Shown here: one piece after another, positions 13,266 through 21,769 of the stretch
How the letters are laid out: every line of letters begins with the position of its first letter
Position numbering within the stretch: position 1 is the stretch's first letter
DNA from: a virus
DNA length: 23,604 bases
IMG/VR virus record: IMGVR_UViG_3300032093_000850
Location: 1 to 23,604 of that record
Reading direction: 5' to 3' (one strand)
Translations under genes and position numbers: made by a program
The notes under the pieces: generated by a model
The model's database searches: none
What the model was told of the DNA's origin: nothing
What the model saw: only the letters and a program-made list of their open reading frames with translations

Positions 13266-14795
13266 TTAGCGCCTCCCAAGCGCGTAGCTTTCTAGCTGGA
13301 ATCGACTAAAGACCGGCAACGCACTGCCAGAGTCGATGATGGTGATGTCCGTGTAGTATCCCGTCCCGCCCATCTGGACACGGTAGTTTTTGCTGCCGGG
13401 GCCACCCCACACGCCGCTGCCCCATGTGCCAGATCCCCACAATCCGGCAGAAGACGTTGGCAGCGTGTAGTTCCCGGCTGCCATGTCCGTCTTCCATGTG
13501 ACGGAGCAGGAGGACGAACCGTTCAACTGGGCCGTGAGATAGCCATACCGCAGCGACTTAGTTAGCGCATCGTCGCCAGAGTATAGACGGTGCAACTGCG
13601 CCGTCATGCTGTAGACGGTGCCGCCCGTTCCGTTTGCTACCACGTTGTCCAGATACACAGCGGGCGCATCGCAGAGGCTGACGTACCCATCCGCATCACC
13701 ACGCAGCACAACCGGCAAGCCCGACGTATTCAGCGTCTCCCAGAGCGCCGTCGTGGCGGGCGCGAGGTAGCCGGTATCCCACGGGCCAGACCACGACCGC
13801 AGCACCGTGTGGTAGACGTACACGCCATACCCCGGCACACTGATCCACAGTTCTCGCGTAGCGCGATTGAACACGGCGCGGATGGCATCGAACTGCGTCG
13901 AGGTCAGCGCCCGGATCGGAGCGATCAGCGGGTCTGGCTTCTCGACTGTGCCAACCGGCATGACTTCGGCTTCGTTCACCATGTACAGCCCGCGCTCGGA
14001 AATGAAGAAGCCCAGATTCCCGATAGACACGATGCTGTGCTTGGCAATCACCCCAACGTCTGCCGTGACACCCGCTGGCTGCACGGTGATGTCGTCTTGC
14101 CCGTACCCTGTCAGGCGCGAGATACCGCGCCGATGGAAGATCATCAGCGAGGTGTTGATGCTCGCCAGCCCGACTACCGTTTCGTCGCCAAACGTGCGGA
14201 CGACAATCTGCCCGCCACCAGACGCGCCGTTCCCCAGCGTGTCTCCGTTGTTCAGCGAGGAGTAGAAGATGGAATCAGGCGCAGCCGGATCACCGCATCC
14301 CCACAACCGCTGGTTGTGGACCGCAATGCAGGAAGTCGTCGCGGTCGATGCGAGGTTGACGGAGAACGTGGTTCCGTTCCACTTGTTGAGCAGCCCGCCA
14401 TCCGAGATGTACACCACATCGTTCGTGCCATCACGGAACTGGGCGAACACCGGAGAGACGGACGACGATACCGCCCCAGTACGAGCCGTCCACGTAATCG
14501 GGAAGCTGCCGTATGTCGCGGTGTAGAGCTTGGCGTTGGTGATGACCATCAACTCCTGCGTCCCGCCATCCTTGCGCCACGTATAGCCGTTCAGGATGGC
14601 TGCGCTATCTACCGCCCCAGAGACGCGCTGCGTTCCGCCACGCTTGGTGATCGCGCCGTAGTCCGTCAGGCGACAGTTGATGGCTTTCCGTAGCTGGTTT
14701 GGCTGGACGAGGATGTCGTCAGAGACGTTGTTCAGTCCCCCGTCCATAGACGACTGCTGATCGAACAGTCGCGCCCCTCCCGGCTCGCCCGCCAT
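13266..14795 (-). CDS. Beta-propeller-like tail hub / stabilisation protein
   Basis: A 509-residue protein. The opening DGGLNNVSDDILVQPNQLRKAINCRLTDYG (split at residues 18-47) followed by AITKRGGTQRV is the standard start of P22 gp10-like tail accessory proteins and related hub proteins. The body is built from repeated beta-blade segments, such as DVVYISDGGLLNKWNG, NQRLWGCGDPAAPDSIFYSS, LMIFHRRGISRLTGYG and FFISERGLYMVNEA. Near the end are WGSGTWGSGVWGG and a final strand ending YALGRR. P22 gp10 is about 470 residues, close in size. It would join the portal/adaptor ring to fibres or needle. The start overlaps the adaptor stop by one base (TGATG). Confidence 0.82.
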   Translation of the reverse strand: MAGEPGGARLFDQQSSMDGGLNNVSDDILVQPNQLRKAINCRLTDYGAITKRGGTQRVSGAVDSAAILNGYTWRKDGGTQELMVITNAKLYTATYGSFPITWTARTGAVSSSVSPVFAQFRDGTNDVVYISDGGLLNKWNGTTFSVNLASTATTSCIAVHNQRLWGCGDPAAPDSIFYSSLNNGDTLGNGASGGGQIVVRTFGDETVVGLASINTSLMIFHRRGISRLTGYGQDDITVQPAGVTADVGVIAKHSIVSIGNLGFFISERGLYMVNEAEVMPVGTVEKPDPLIAPIRALTSTQFDAIRAVFNRATRELWISVPGYGVYVYHTVLRSWSGPWDTGYLAPATTALWETLNTSGLPVVLRGDADGYVSLCDAPAVYLDNVVANGTGGTVYSMTAQLHRLYSGDDALTKSLRYGYLTAQLNGSSSCSVTWKTDMAAGNYTLPTSSAGLWGSGTWGSGVWGGPGSKNYRVQMGGTGYYTDITIIDSGSALPVFSRFQLESYALGRR

Positions 14796-15481
14796 CAGCC
14801 GCCGCTCCAGTCATACTTCTGGTCCGGGTAGGCCATGCGCGTCGGGTTGATCGTGCGACGGCGCAGATCGTCTAGGAGATCGGCCCGCTCTTCTTCAGAC
14901 AACCGCTTGTAATTCATGGCTGACTGCGTTTCTGCGCCACCCTTCAGCAGCAAGCGATACGCTGCGCCAATCGCCAGCAACGTCTCGCTGTTTGCTGGGA
15001 AGTTGATAACGGACGCATCCGTTGCCAAATCCAGCAGCGCGGTCGGCTTGTAGTTGACGGCGATGTAAACAGGCGTCCCTGTGCCAAGTGGCAGGATCTG
15101 CACGGTCTCCCCGACGTAGTAATACAAGCGGGGATAGGTTGGCAGATAGTTCGCCGTCGTCGCAACCGGGACGTTCTGGAACTCGGTCTGGCTGTACAAC
15201 ACGTTGCCATCCGAGACAGACAAGATCCGGTAGAACTCTTTGCGGTTGTCCCCAGCCCCGGTGTTGAGACTGCTAAACGGGATCTGCCCGTTCGCGTCCG
15301 TTGCCAACTGCAACTGCTGAAACGTGTACTGGGGCGCGGCGTTGAGGATGTTCGACCACTCCTCGTCGTAGACGCCGTTCAGGACGCGCTTGATGATGTC
15401 GTCGCTCCAACGCGACGACCCCACCGCATCCATGTACTCACGGGTCAACTCGACCAGTTGGGCGCGTGTGACAGCGGGCAT
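14795..15481 (-). CDS. Head-tail adaptor (connector) protein
   Basis: A 228-residue protein. The N-terminal helices (VTRAQLVELTREYMDAVG, RWSDDIIKRVLNGVYDEEWSNIL) followed by a beta-rich middle (RKEFYRILSVSDGNVLYSQ, YPRLYYYVGETVQILPLGTG, YIAVNYKPTALLDLATD) and helices near the end (LLAIGAAYRLLLKGG, LSEEERADLLDDLRRR) match the layout of adaptor proteins that bind the portal ring in podoviruses, including P22 gp4-like and T7 gp11-like proteins. It lies directly before the hub gene. The assignment rests on pattern and gene order, so confidence is moderate to good. Confidence 0.75.
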   Translation of the reverse strand: MPAVTRAQLVELTREYMDAVGSSRWSDDIIKRVLNGVYDEEWSNILNAAPQYTFQQLQLATDANGQIPFSSLNTGAGDNRKEFYRILSVSDGNVLYSQTEFQNVPVATTANYLPTYPRLYYYVGETVQILPLGTGTPVYIAVNYKPTALLDLATDASVINFPANSETLLAIGAAYRLLLKGGAETQSAMNYKRLSEEERADLLDDLRRRTINPTRMAYPDQKYDWSGG

Positions 15482-15502
15482 GGGCGACTCTGTGGTAAAA
15501 GA

Positions 15503-15937
15503 CTACGCGACGTAAATACGCTTCTTGGTAGTTCCTGTTGGGTCAGGACTATCCAGCACTTCCCCCAGCGCAGACTCAAATGCCTCACGAACATTGCCCG
15601 TGTTCCAGTTGCTCATCTCGTCGGACATCCGCTGGACATCGTCGCGAGGGAACGTGCGGAACATGCGCTCCAAGTATGACGGCGCTTCGTCGGCGCTACA
15701 CAACATCGGCAAATACCCGATGATGTCGTAGGCTCTGTGCGGGGCAATTTCGCCAGACTGTACGGTTTCCCAGCGACGGTCTTCTGGCTCCCAGTGCATA
15801 CAGACGGCCCAGAACTCGCCTTGGCTGTCCTCGATAAACTTGAGGTGCAGCCCCGCATGAATCGCCTTGAGCCGCCGCGAGACTTCTGGCGACGGCTCAG
15901 GACGACCCAAGTGGTTGAGCAGGACGACCCCGCTCAC
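15503..15937 (-). CDS. Hypothetical head/neck-region protein, GTG start
   Basis: A 144-residue protein that I do not recognise. It is a mixed alpha/beta protein (LHLKFIEDSQGEFWAVCMHW, RAYDIIGYLPMLCSADEAPSYL, DDVQRMSDEMSNWNTGNV) and is acidic near the C-terminus before a basic KKRIYVA end. The start is GTG at 15937, overlapping the previous stop (GTGA). No ATG occurs in this frame for the next 46 codons, and the ordered sequence begins at once, so the GTG is likely correct. No strong ribosome binding site is visible, so it probably depends on coupling. Its position between a head protein and the adaptor suggests an assembly or neck role. Confidence 0.7.
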   Translation of the reverse strand: MSGVVLLNHLGRPEPSPEVSRRLKAIHAGLHLKFIEDSQGEFWAVCMHWEPEDRRWETVQSGEIAPHRAYDIIGYLPMLCSADEAPSYLERMFRTFPRDDVQRMSDEMSNWNTGNVREAFESALGEVLDSPDPTGTTKKRIYVA

Positions 15938-16368
15938 TCAAGCACCAACAGTTCGACGTACACCGCCAGATCGTCGGGCTGAACCGACACCGCACCCGTC
16001 GTCACCAGCGCCACGCGCAGACTGTCGCCGGGGTTGAGCGTCCGCTCGGCATCCGTCGTAGTGGTCAGGAAGCTGAACTGAAGCGGCACGTTCGCCGCTG
16101 CAGCACTAATTGCCAGCCCGCTGGTCAACGCCACCGCCGTCGCACCCGTCATCTTGAACAGAGTCGCGACACAAGACGTAGCAGCGGTCGGGTACACCGC
16201 CGCGCACAGCGAAGCGCGGTTGATGTACGCCTTAGCCGGGGAAGCGCAGACGTTGTGGTTCTCCGTGCCAGCCGCCAGCGTCCCACCAGTCGGGTTCATG
16301 TCGCTGGACACGATGTTCGGATGTGTTCCAAACCGTCCCGGACGCGGGCTAAAATGATTCAACGCCAT
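15934..16368 (-). CDS. Small beta-rich protein behind the capsid gene, possible decoration protein
   Basis: A 144-residue protein with no known family. It has a short polar N-terminus (MALNHFSPRPGRFGTHPN) and a beta-rich Ala/Thr body (CVATLFKMTGATAVALTSG, VPLQFSFLTTTTDAERTLNPGD, LRVALVTTGAVSVQPDDLAV, YVELLVLE), which suggests a beta sandwich. Three cysteines lie at about residues 41, 55 and 66. It is the first gene after the major capsid protein and is separated from it by 65 bases containing a hairpin. GGAG lies 8 bases before the start. A head decoration or stabilising protein is the natural guess, from position and fold class only. Confidence 0.65.
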   Translation of the reverse strand: MALNHFSPRPGRFGTHPNIVSSDMNPTGGTLAAGTENHNVCASPAKAYINRASLCAAVYPTAATSCVATLFKMTGATAVALTSGLAISAAAANVPLQFSFLTTTTDAERTLNPGDSLRVALVTTGAVSVQPDDLAVYVELLVLE

Positions 16369-16392
16369 CTAAGTCTCCGTGGTTATCCCAGC

Positions 16393-16423
16393 AGTGGGTG
16401 GCAGCGGAAGTGCTACCACCCAC
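16393..16423 (-). promoter_or_regulatory. RNA hairpin after the major capsid gene
   Basis: GTGGGTGG (16394-16401) pairs with CCACCCAC (16416-16423), and an inner AGC/GCT adds three pairs after one mismatch; the loop is 6 bases. It lies 10 bases after the capsid stop. No T-run follows on the minus strand, so it is more likely an mRNA-protecting or partial-termination element than a full terminator. It shares 11 bases with the hairpin at 2134-2162. Confidence 0.5.
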
Positions 16424-16433
16424 CGCAGTGACG

Positions 16434-17762
16434 TTAGATGTGGCTGTAGCGGACAGCGTCCGTGTAGCCCGTGATGCTGCCGTGCGCGTTGCGGGCAAGG
16501 CAAGCCAGATTGCCGTACCAGCCGTAGGTCGTCTCGAACGCATCGCGGCCCTGCATCCAGCGCCACGGACCCGCGCCCTCAAACTCCACGAAGCCCCAAT
16601 CCTTGGCATCCACCCACGCAAGCGACGGGAGGTGCAGGAGGTAGATCGTGCCAGCCGGGACGTAGTAGTCCGTCACGCACGGGATACCACACACTTCGAT
16701 GGCCTTGTAACCACCCTTGATCGTGGTCGAGAACTCGCCCGCCGTGAACCGGCGCTGACCGACCATCGACTCCATGAGCTTCTTGGCAATACCCGGAGTC
16801 GTGATCATCAGGAACTCCTTCGGACGGGTCATGGCGTCCTTGCCGCTACGACCCGCAATGCGCTGGATCAGATCCCAAAGATCCGACTCGGTCGGCTGGG
16901 TCGCATCCGGCGTATCCGTGCCCGCCACCATGCGCGTGGCGTCCCAGATATTGTAGGTCGCGTTGCTGATGTTGTGCAGCGAAGCGTACCCGTTGGCGCG
17001 GTTCGTAATGTTGATCAGCCCATTCATGGCGTTGTTAATGGACGAGTCCGTCGTCGTCGCCTTGACCAGCTTGTCGCCACTAACCGTCCCCGCCACAGTC
17101 GTGGACAGCGTCAGCGTCGAATTGTCTCCGCTGGTGCTGATCGCCGTCACCGAAGCCCGACCACGAACAGTCGGAGTCGCTGCGCCAAGCGTGGTGCCGT
17201 CCACGACCGCCACAAAGTCACCAACGGACACCAGCAGGGCACCCTGACCGGCGTTTGCCACGTTGTACGGGTTGTTCACCACAATCGTCGTCGGCGGGCC
17301 AGCCGTGTACGAAGTGATGTTCGCCACGATGCCATCGGGCTTGTTGTGCAGCGCCTGCTGCATGAGCAGGGTGGAGGCGTCCTTGATTTCTTCCATCGTC
17401 TTCGTGGCGATGGTCGTGAAGGCCGCATCCTTGCTCTGCGTTCCGACGAACGCCAGCCCGTCGATCTGTCGCGTGGTGTACGCACGAACGACATTCACGC
17501 GAGCCTGAACTTCCGTCGCCGCCGTGTCGGGCGGGAAGTAGCCAGCGGACGAGAACGTGGCACCAGCGGGACGACCCACCACCACATCAAAGAACACATC
17601 GTTACCACCCCAGCGCATGTTGCGCGGGCCACCCTGCTTGCCCTTCTGTAGCTGGGCCAGAAGCGGGGTCACAAGGTTCTGGACCTTTTCGCGGAACTGG
17701 CCGTACACGTTCTTCAGAAGGCCAGTCAGTTCCGCATCCGTAATAACTGTCGGTGCAGCCAT
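16434..17762 (-). CDS. Major capsid protein
   Basis: A 442-residue protein with the expected size, composition and position, directly after scaffold. The N-terminal helix (ITDAELTGLLKNVYGQFREK) is followed by NMRWGGNDVFFDVVVGRPAG (49-68) and AYTTRQIDGLAFVGTQSKDA (94-113), which resemble the N-arm and E-loop region of HK97-fold capsids. Then comes the long spine-type helix (TTIATKTMEEIKDASTLLMQ, 116-135). Later segments (LWDLIQRIAGRSGKDAMTRP, FLMITTPGIAKKLMESMVGQ, IPCVTDYYVPAGTIYLLHLP) fit the P- and A-domains of capsids. No fused maturation protease is present. Only a weak AGAG ribosome binding sequence is seen before ATG, which is odd for a gene expected to be highly expressed. Confidence 0.88.
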   Translation of the reverse strand: MAAPTVITDAELTGLLKNVYGQFREKVQNLVTPLLAQLQKGKQGGPRNMRWGGNDVFFDVVVGRPAGATFSSAGYFPPDTAATEVQARVNVVRAYTTRQIDGLAFVGTQSKDAAFTTIATKTMEEIKDASTLLMQQALHNKPDGIVANITSYTAGPPTTIVVNNPYNVANAGQGALLVSVGDFVAVVDGTTLGAATPTVRGRASVTAISTSGDNSTLTLSTTVAGTVSGDKLVKATTTDSSINNAMNGLINITNRANGYASLHNISNATYNIWDATRMVAGTDTPDATQPTESDLWDLIQRIAGRSGKDAMTRPKEFLMITTPGIAKKLMESMVGQRRFTAGEFSTTIKGGYKAIEVCGIPCVTDYYVPAGTIYLLHLPSLAWVDAKDWGFVEFEGAGPWRWMQGRDAFETTYGWYGNLACLARNAHGSITGYTDAVRYSHI

Positions 17763-17777
17763 GATACACTCTCTTGA

Positions 17778-18851
17778 TTATCTGATGGATGAAAGCACTG
17801 CGGACAGTGCGCTACTTACCGCATCGTCAACGGTGGACGGTTTGGCACTCGCCTTCGGGCGATCCGGCGTAGCGCCGACTTGCCCAACCGGCTTGAGCTT
17901 CTGACCGACCATACGCTTGGCCTTCTGCGCTTCTACCTGCGCCCGTTCCAGTTCAGCGTTCGCCTTCTGCTTGGCGGCGGTGACTGGCTTGGAACGACGC
18001 GAGTGGGCCGCTTGCGCCCACAAGGCCAAGTCCTCAACGATGTACTGCCGAATGGCTTCGTAGCGTGATGGGGGGACGTAGGGTAGCCCGTTCGGGGCCA
18101 CTTCCACATGCGCTCTCATCGCCATCTCCAACTTGGCTTCCAGTTCCTCAACCGGCACGGTGGGCAGTGCATCCGCAATCAACTGGATGGCTGGACCGAC
18201 TTCCGCTGCGTAGAACTGTTCGCCCGTCTGACTAATACTCTGTAACTCTTGGGACAACCGCAAGTTCGCCATCTGCTGTTCGGCCCGTTCTGCTCGACGC
18301 TCTGGCGAGTTTTCGTTGAGGTACGCCTCGTAGACGGCCTCACGGTACGCCTCGTCGTTCAGCAGTCGCTCCATCTGCTGCTCGCGCTCGACCAGCAACT
18401 GCTCCATCTGCTCGACCTGCTGCTGCGTATCAGCCTTGAGCCGCTGCTCTCGGTCCTGAGAGTAGACGCCCCACTGAGCCAGCTTGACGACTTGATCCAG
18501 CCGGTCCTGTCGAACCTTTCCGTTCGCCTTGTACTCCACGATTAGCGCCGGGACTTCGACTTCCCCATGCTCGTCTCGGAGGACGAAGTCCGTAGCCAGC
18601 CCTTCCGTAACGGACGGGACCGCTACAAACCCTTCCGGCAATTCTACATCACTAGCAGCAACGACCTCATCGCTGTCTTCGCCGGTCGGCTCATCTTGCT
18701 CAGGAGAAACCTCCCCTTCATCCGACGACTCTTCTGCCTCTGGAGAGGCGACTGGAGTGTCTTCGGCGGGGGCCTCTGACTCTGGAACAGGGAGCGCAGC
18801 GCTGACAGCGTCTGACATCGCGTCTCGGATGTCGAATGCGGGTACGGTCAT
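17778..18851 (-). CDS. Scaffolding protein
   Basis: A 357-residue protein. Residues 20-70 are very acidic and disordered (EDTPVASPEAEESSDEGEVS). Residues 85-110 form a short beta-type segment (TDFVLRDEHGEVEVPALIVE). Residues 115-205 are a long Gln/Glu coiled coil (DTQQQVEQMEQLLVEREQQM), and the C-terminus contains a basic helical section (HSRRSKPVTAAKQKANAELE) and a final short helix (DDAVSSALSAVLSSIR). Acidic head, long coiled coil and basic tail are typical of phage scaffolds. It lies between portal and major capsid genes, the standard place. It would guide procapsid assembly and then leave or be degraded. Confidence 0.88.
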   Translation of the reverse strand: MTVPAFDIRDAMSDAVSAALPVPESEAPAEDTPVASPEAEESSDEGEVSPEQDEPTGEDSDEVVAASDVELPEGFVAVPSVTEGLATDFVLRDEHGEVEVPALIVEYKANGKVRQDRLDQVVKLAQWGVYSQDREQRLKADTQQQVEQMEQLLVEREQQMERLLNDEAYREAVYEAYLNENSPERRAERAEQQMANLRLSQELQSISQTGEQFYAAEVGPAIQLIADALPTVPVEELEAKLEMAMRAHVEVAPNGLPYVPPSRYEAIRQYIVEDLALWAQAAHSRRSKPVTAAKQKANAELERAQVEAQKAKRMVGQKLKPVGQVGATPDRPKASAKPSTVDDAVSSALSAVLSSIR

Positions 18852-18860
18852 GACAAACCC

Positions 18861-21113
18861 TTACTGTTGGCGACTCAGTGTATCCGCTTGCTGTGCAGCC
18901 ATCTCCTCGTCCGGGATGCCCGCCAACTGCTGCTGCAGGAGGGGGGCAACGCCAATAGGCGGATTGCTGGCAGCAAGGGGTAGCTGATTCGGTGGAATGG
19001 CCGGGACAGACGCAGCCTCTGGGCCGCGAGCCGGTTGGCCTCCTCCGGGCATTCCCGAAGGACCAGCAGACGGCATCATGCCGCCCTGTTTCTGTGCCGC
19101 CTGATTGGCCAGTGCCACCCAGCGCTGCTGGGCAATGGCAATGATTTCCGGCGACAAATCGTCCTGCAGCAGAATCTCGCGCTCCAGCACATCCTGATGA
19201 ATCGCTTCGTTGTCCTGCCACCGAATCTCTGGCGGCAGCGTGCCCATCCGAATGGCGTCGGCCACCCGCTTGGCGCGGGCCTCTTGGTCCTCATCCGGCG
19301 TGGCAATATCTCGGGCCACCGCAAACATCTGCCGACGCCGGTATTCCTTGAGATCGATCACCCCCGACTGAAGCCAGTTGTCCAAGAGGTACATCCGAAA
19401 CGCCATCGGCATGGGCATCATCGTGGACGGCTCAACCCGGACATCGGACTGTCCGTCAAAATCTGACGCACTCACGGCTCGCGCCAGATCAGGACGCCCC
19501 TTCCCAACTGCCCCCAACGAACGGGGCACATCATAGCCCCACGCCATGCCCGCCAGTGTCACTCTCGACCAGTCCGTAAAGGCATGGGCCAGCGCACTGA
19601 CGACAGGGCTGAACACGCGCTCCAACTGCTCGCGAGTTGCGATAATCGCTCGACCAGATTCGCCCGTGGCCTGACCACGGCTGATCTGATTCCAGCCAGA
19701 CGCATTCTCAAACGCTTGTTTCTCCAGCGCCAACGCTTCCTTGACATCGTTGCCAACAGAGAACCCGCTCACGGGCTGGATCGAGTCCGACATCGGTCCT
19801 GCGCCACGGATTTCGATCATGGAGGTCACACCCCCCATGAACGTCTCGGTCGCAATGGCGTTAGGGCGCGTCAGGAACCGCCCACCCGCGTTGACTCGGA
19901 TGTTCTCGACCCACTTGGACAGCAGCGCATTGACGCGCATTTGATGGTCGATCCACTGCTCCATGATCGGACGCGGATAGTACGACGGATCGCTGCTGCC
20001 ATCCGGCACCCGCACCACGGGGATCACGCCCCAGAGCAGCGGGGAAGGGCCAAACACGACCTCGTTCCCCACCACCACCATCTGCAGCCCTTCCGGCAGG
20101 ACATCTGCATGAGGCGCAAGGTAGATCGTGAACCGTTCGGTTACGTCTTCATCGCGAAGCCGCTGGCCCTCGCCAATCGTGGTCTGCGTCAGCACCCACG
20201 CGCCAATGCCTTCCGATCCGGCATAGGTCGGAGCGTTGCCAGTCGAGAGCGTAGTGTCTGCCGCGTCTACGCCAGACGCGCCGTAGCGATACGCGGCTTC
20301 TTGGCGAGAGATTACCTCGCGTACCACGACCCAATGCGGGTCTTGCGTTGCCGTCGCGTTGGGAGAGACGCGCACCTGTTCCACGCGCAGCGTCTGACAC
20401 CCGATGTCACCGAGTGGCTTGCGCTGCCCCGGTACTTCGCCAAGGCGCTCATCCCACGGACCACGATCCGCGTCCCAGTACAAATGCCAGAACGAGACGC
20501 CATCGGTCTGTGCCCAAAACGCGGCTTCCCGCGCCACCCGCAACATCTTTTGCTGATCCCACTGGTGCTCCAGCGACAAATGCTGCGCCTGCGCCTTGCG
20601 CTTGTCGTCCGGGTCTTGGGTCATCGGGGTGACGCTGAACCCCGGCCTCTGATCCATCATGATCTGGAGGCGCTGATCGAGCGCCTTGTCAATCATGTTG
20701 TAGACCACACGGGCCGCATCACGGGGACGGGACGGCTCACGCCACGGGCCAAGCCCCTGCGCGGAGATCCACTGCTGCCCCGCCCGGAAGAGGCGATTCC
20801 GCTCGACCAAGTGCAGATGCATCTGCACGGCTTCCCGGCGCGAGTCCCACAACGACCGGACCCAACTGGCCCACGCCGCTGCGGTCGGCTCCGTCTCGTC
20901 AGCCAATGGGCAATCGTGCCCATAGAGCGCCCGGATCAGGGCTTGCTGCTGCTCCGTGTACGATCCCTGCGGGTTTTCTGGCGGATTCGGCTCGACTTCG
21001 TCGTTAGGCGCGTTTGGGTCGTTGGAGAACCCCGCCAAGATTCGGGCCATCTCATCGTCTACGACCGCGCCAACAAACGCCGGATCGTCTTCTGCGCCGA
21101 ACGGGATCGTCAT
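18861..21113 (-). CDS. Portal protein (P22-like size class)
   Basis: A 750-residue protein, close to the 725 of P22 portal. After an acidic N-terminal extension (1-55), residues 104-117 (ERNRLFRAGQQWIS) and 136-163 (VVYNMIDKALDQRLQIMMDQ, then RPGFSVTP) show the usual portal wing motif with a conserved RP. Residues 168-212 have the typical long helix and AFWAQTDGVSFWHLYWD. Later come a stem and crown region (WIDHQMRVNALLSKWVENIR), and the last 110 residues are Gln/Pro/Met-rich. It forms the dodecameric DNA entry ring at one capsid vertex and binds terminase and adaptor. The start overlaps the upstream small membrane protein gene by 4 bases (ATGA). Assignment is strong from motif pattern and the portal-scaffold-capsid order. 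Confidence 0.9.
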   Translation of the reverse strand: MTIPFGAEDDPAFVGAVVDDEMARILAGFSNDPNAPNDEVEPNPPENPQGSYTEQQQALIRALYGHDCPLADETEPTAAAWASWVRSLWDSRREAVQMHLHLVERNRLFRAGQQWISAQGLGPWREPSRPRDAARVVYNMIDKALDQRLQIMMDQRPGFSVTPMTQDPDDKRKAQAQHLSLEHQWDQQKMLRVAREAAFWAQTDGVSFWHLYWDADRGPWDERLGEVPGQRKPLGDIGCQTLRVEQVRVSPNATATQDPHWVVVREVISRQEAAYRYGASGVDAADTTLSTGNAPTYAGSEGIGAWVLTQTTIGEGQRLRDEDVTERFTIYLAPHADVLPEGLQMVVVGNEVVFGPSPLLWGVIPVVRVPDGSSDPSYYPRPIMEQWIDHQMRVNALLSKWVENIRVNAGGRFLTRPNAIATETFMGGVTSMIEIRGAGPMSDSIQPVSGFSVGNDVKEALALEKQAFENASGWNQISRGQATGESGRAIIATREQLERVFSPVVSALAHAFTDWSRVTLAGMAWGYDVPRSLGAVGKGRPDLARAVSASDFDGQSDVRVEPSTMMPMPMAFRMYLLDNWLQSGVIDLKEYRRRQMFAVARDIATPDEDQEARAKRVADAIRMGTLPPEIRWQDNEAIHQDVLEREILLQDDLSPEIIAIAQQRWVALANQAAQKQGGMMPSAGPSGMPGGGQPARGPEAASVPAIPPNQLPLAASNPPIGVAPLLQQQLAGIPDEEMAAQQADTLSRQQ

Positions 21114-21409
21114 GCGTCTGCTCGCTGTCCAAGGCCCATCGCACTGCGGACCCGATTCCAGTCACGGTACATCTCGTACCGCTCTCGGATCACGCGCATC
21201 AGTTCTTCCTGCGCCCACATCTCGTTTTCCTGCATCGCCAGCGCCATCAGATCTTCCGGCACCTCCTCGTCCTTCAGCGCCTCCGCGTCTGACTCGGGAG
21301 GGCGACGGGAGAGCGCCACCCGCTCCCACGCACGACTGACACGCGCTACGCTCAAGTACAGCGCGAACGCCCAGATCGCCGCGATACTGACGGCTGCGGC
21401 GGTAGACAT
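21110..21409 (-). CDS. Small membrane-anchored protein coupled to the portal gene
   Basis: A 99-residue protein with an N-terminal membrane helix at about residues 5-22 (AAVSIAAIWAFALYLSVARV) followed by a soluble, highly charged helical domain (SDAEALKDEEVPEDLMALAM, EMWAQEELMRVIRERYEMYR). The family is not recognised. It is translationally coupled on both sides: TGATG with the preceding gene and ATGA with the portal gene. The combination of one membrane anchor and cytoplasmic-type helices is unusual just before the portal. It might guide virion assembly at the membrane, but that is speculation. Confidence 0.7.
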   Translation of the reverse strand: MSTAAAVSIAAIWAFALYLSVARVSRAWERVALSRRPPESDAEALKDEEVPEDLMALAMQENEMWAQEELMRVIRERYEMYRDWNRVRSAMGLGQRADA

Positions 21410-21768
21410 CAGTTCATCAGGTACGTCTTGCCACGAATCGCGACCGTGGCGACCACGCCAGCGCCAGCCGCACCCACCGTCACCGTCGCCGCGTTGCCCG
21501 TCGTGATGGCAATGGGCGGGACGAAGTTCGTAATGATCGGGGCCGTGTTGGCAGCGGGGATCTGATAACGCTCCAGCACCGTCGCGCCGTCGCGCACCTC
21601 GATCACCACGGCAGCAGCCGGGGGACCACTGAAGCTAATCGACACGCCAGTCACGAAATGCTGCCGGTTCGTGGCCCCGGCACGGGTCGCCGTGGCCGTG
21701 GCGTTGGTCTGCGTGTCCACGACACTCCACTGCGTCGGCTCCCACGCCTTCTGTTCGATGCTTGCCAT
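21409..21768 (-). CDS. Small beta-sandwich-like virion protein
   Basis: A 119-residue protein of unknown family. Residues 22-115 alternate in strands: TNATATATRAGATNRQHFVT, then GVSISFSGPP, AAVVIEVRDGATVLERYQIP, NFVPPIAITTGNAATVTVGA and VVATVAIRGKTYLMN. The composition, rich in Ala, Thr, Val and Gly with few charges, is typical of small phage decoration or fibre-knob proteins. It starts one base after the preceding stop. It belongs to a run of five beta-rich genes before the portal gene. A virion surface role is likely but inferred. Confidence 0.7.
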   Translation of the reverse strand: MASIEQKAWEPTQWSVVDTQTNATATATRAGATNRQHFVTGVSISFSGPPAAAVVIEVRDGATVLERYQIPAANTAPIITNFVPPIAITTGNAATVTVGAAGAGVVATVAIRGKTYLMN

Positions 21769-21769
21769 C

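Noticed and set aside
13590-14693. Long plus-strand frame opposite the tail hub gene
   Set aside because: Composition is Arg/His-rich and without domain pattern; it is explained by the codon bias of the opposite gene.
16398-17651. Long plus-strand frame opposite the major capsid gene
   Set aside because: Arg/His/Val-rich shadow of the capsid coding strand with no recognisable motif; the minus-strand frame is clearly a capsid protein.
19584-21506. Open reading frame of 640 codons on the plus strand opposite the portal gene
   Set aside because: It mirrors the minus-strand portal gene, has a composition of Arg/His/Pro typical of antisense frames in GC-rich DNA, and shows no domain pattern or suitable start context.
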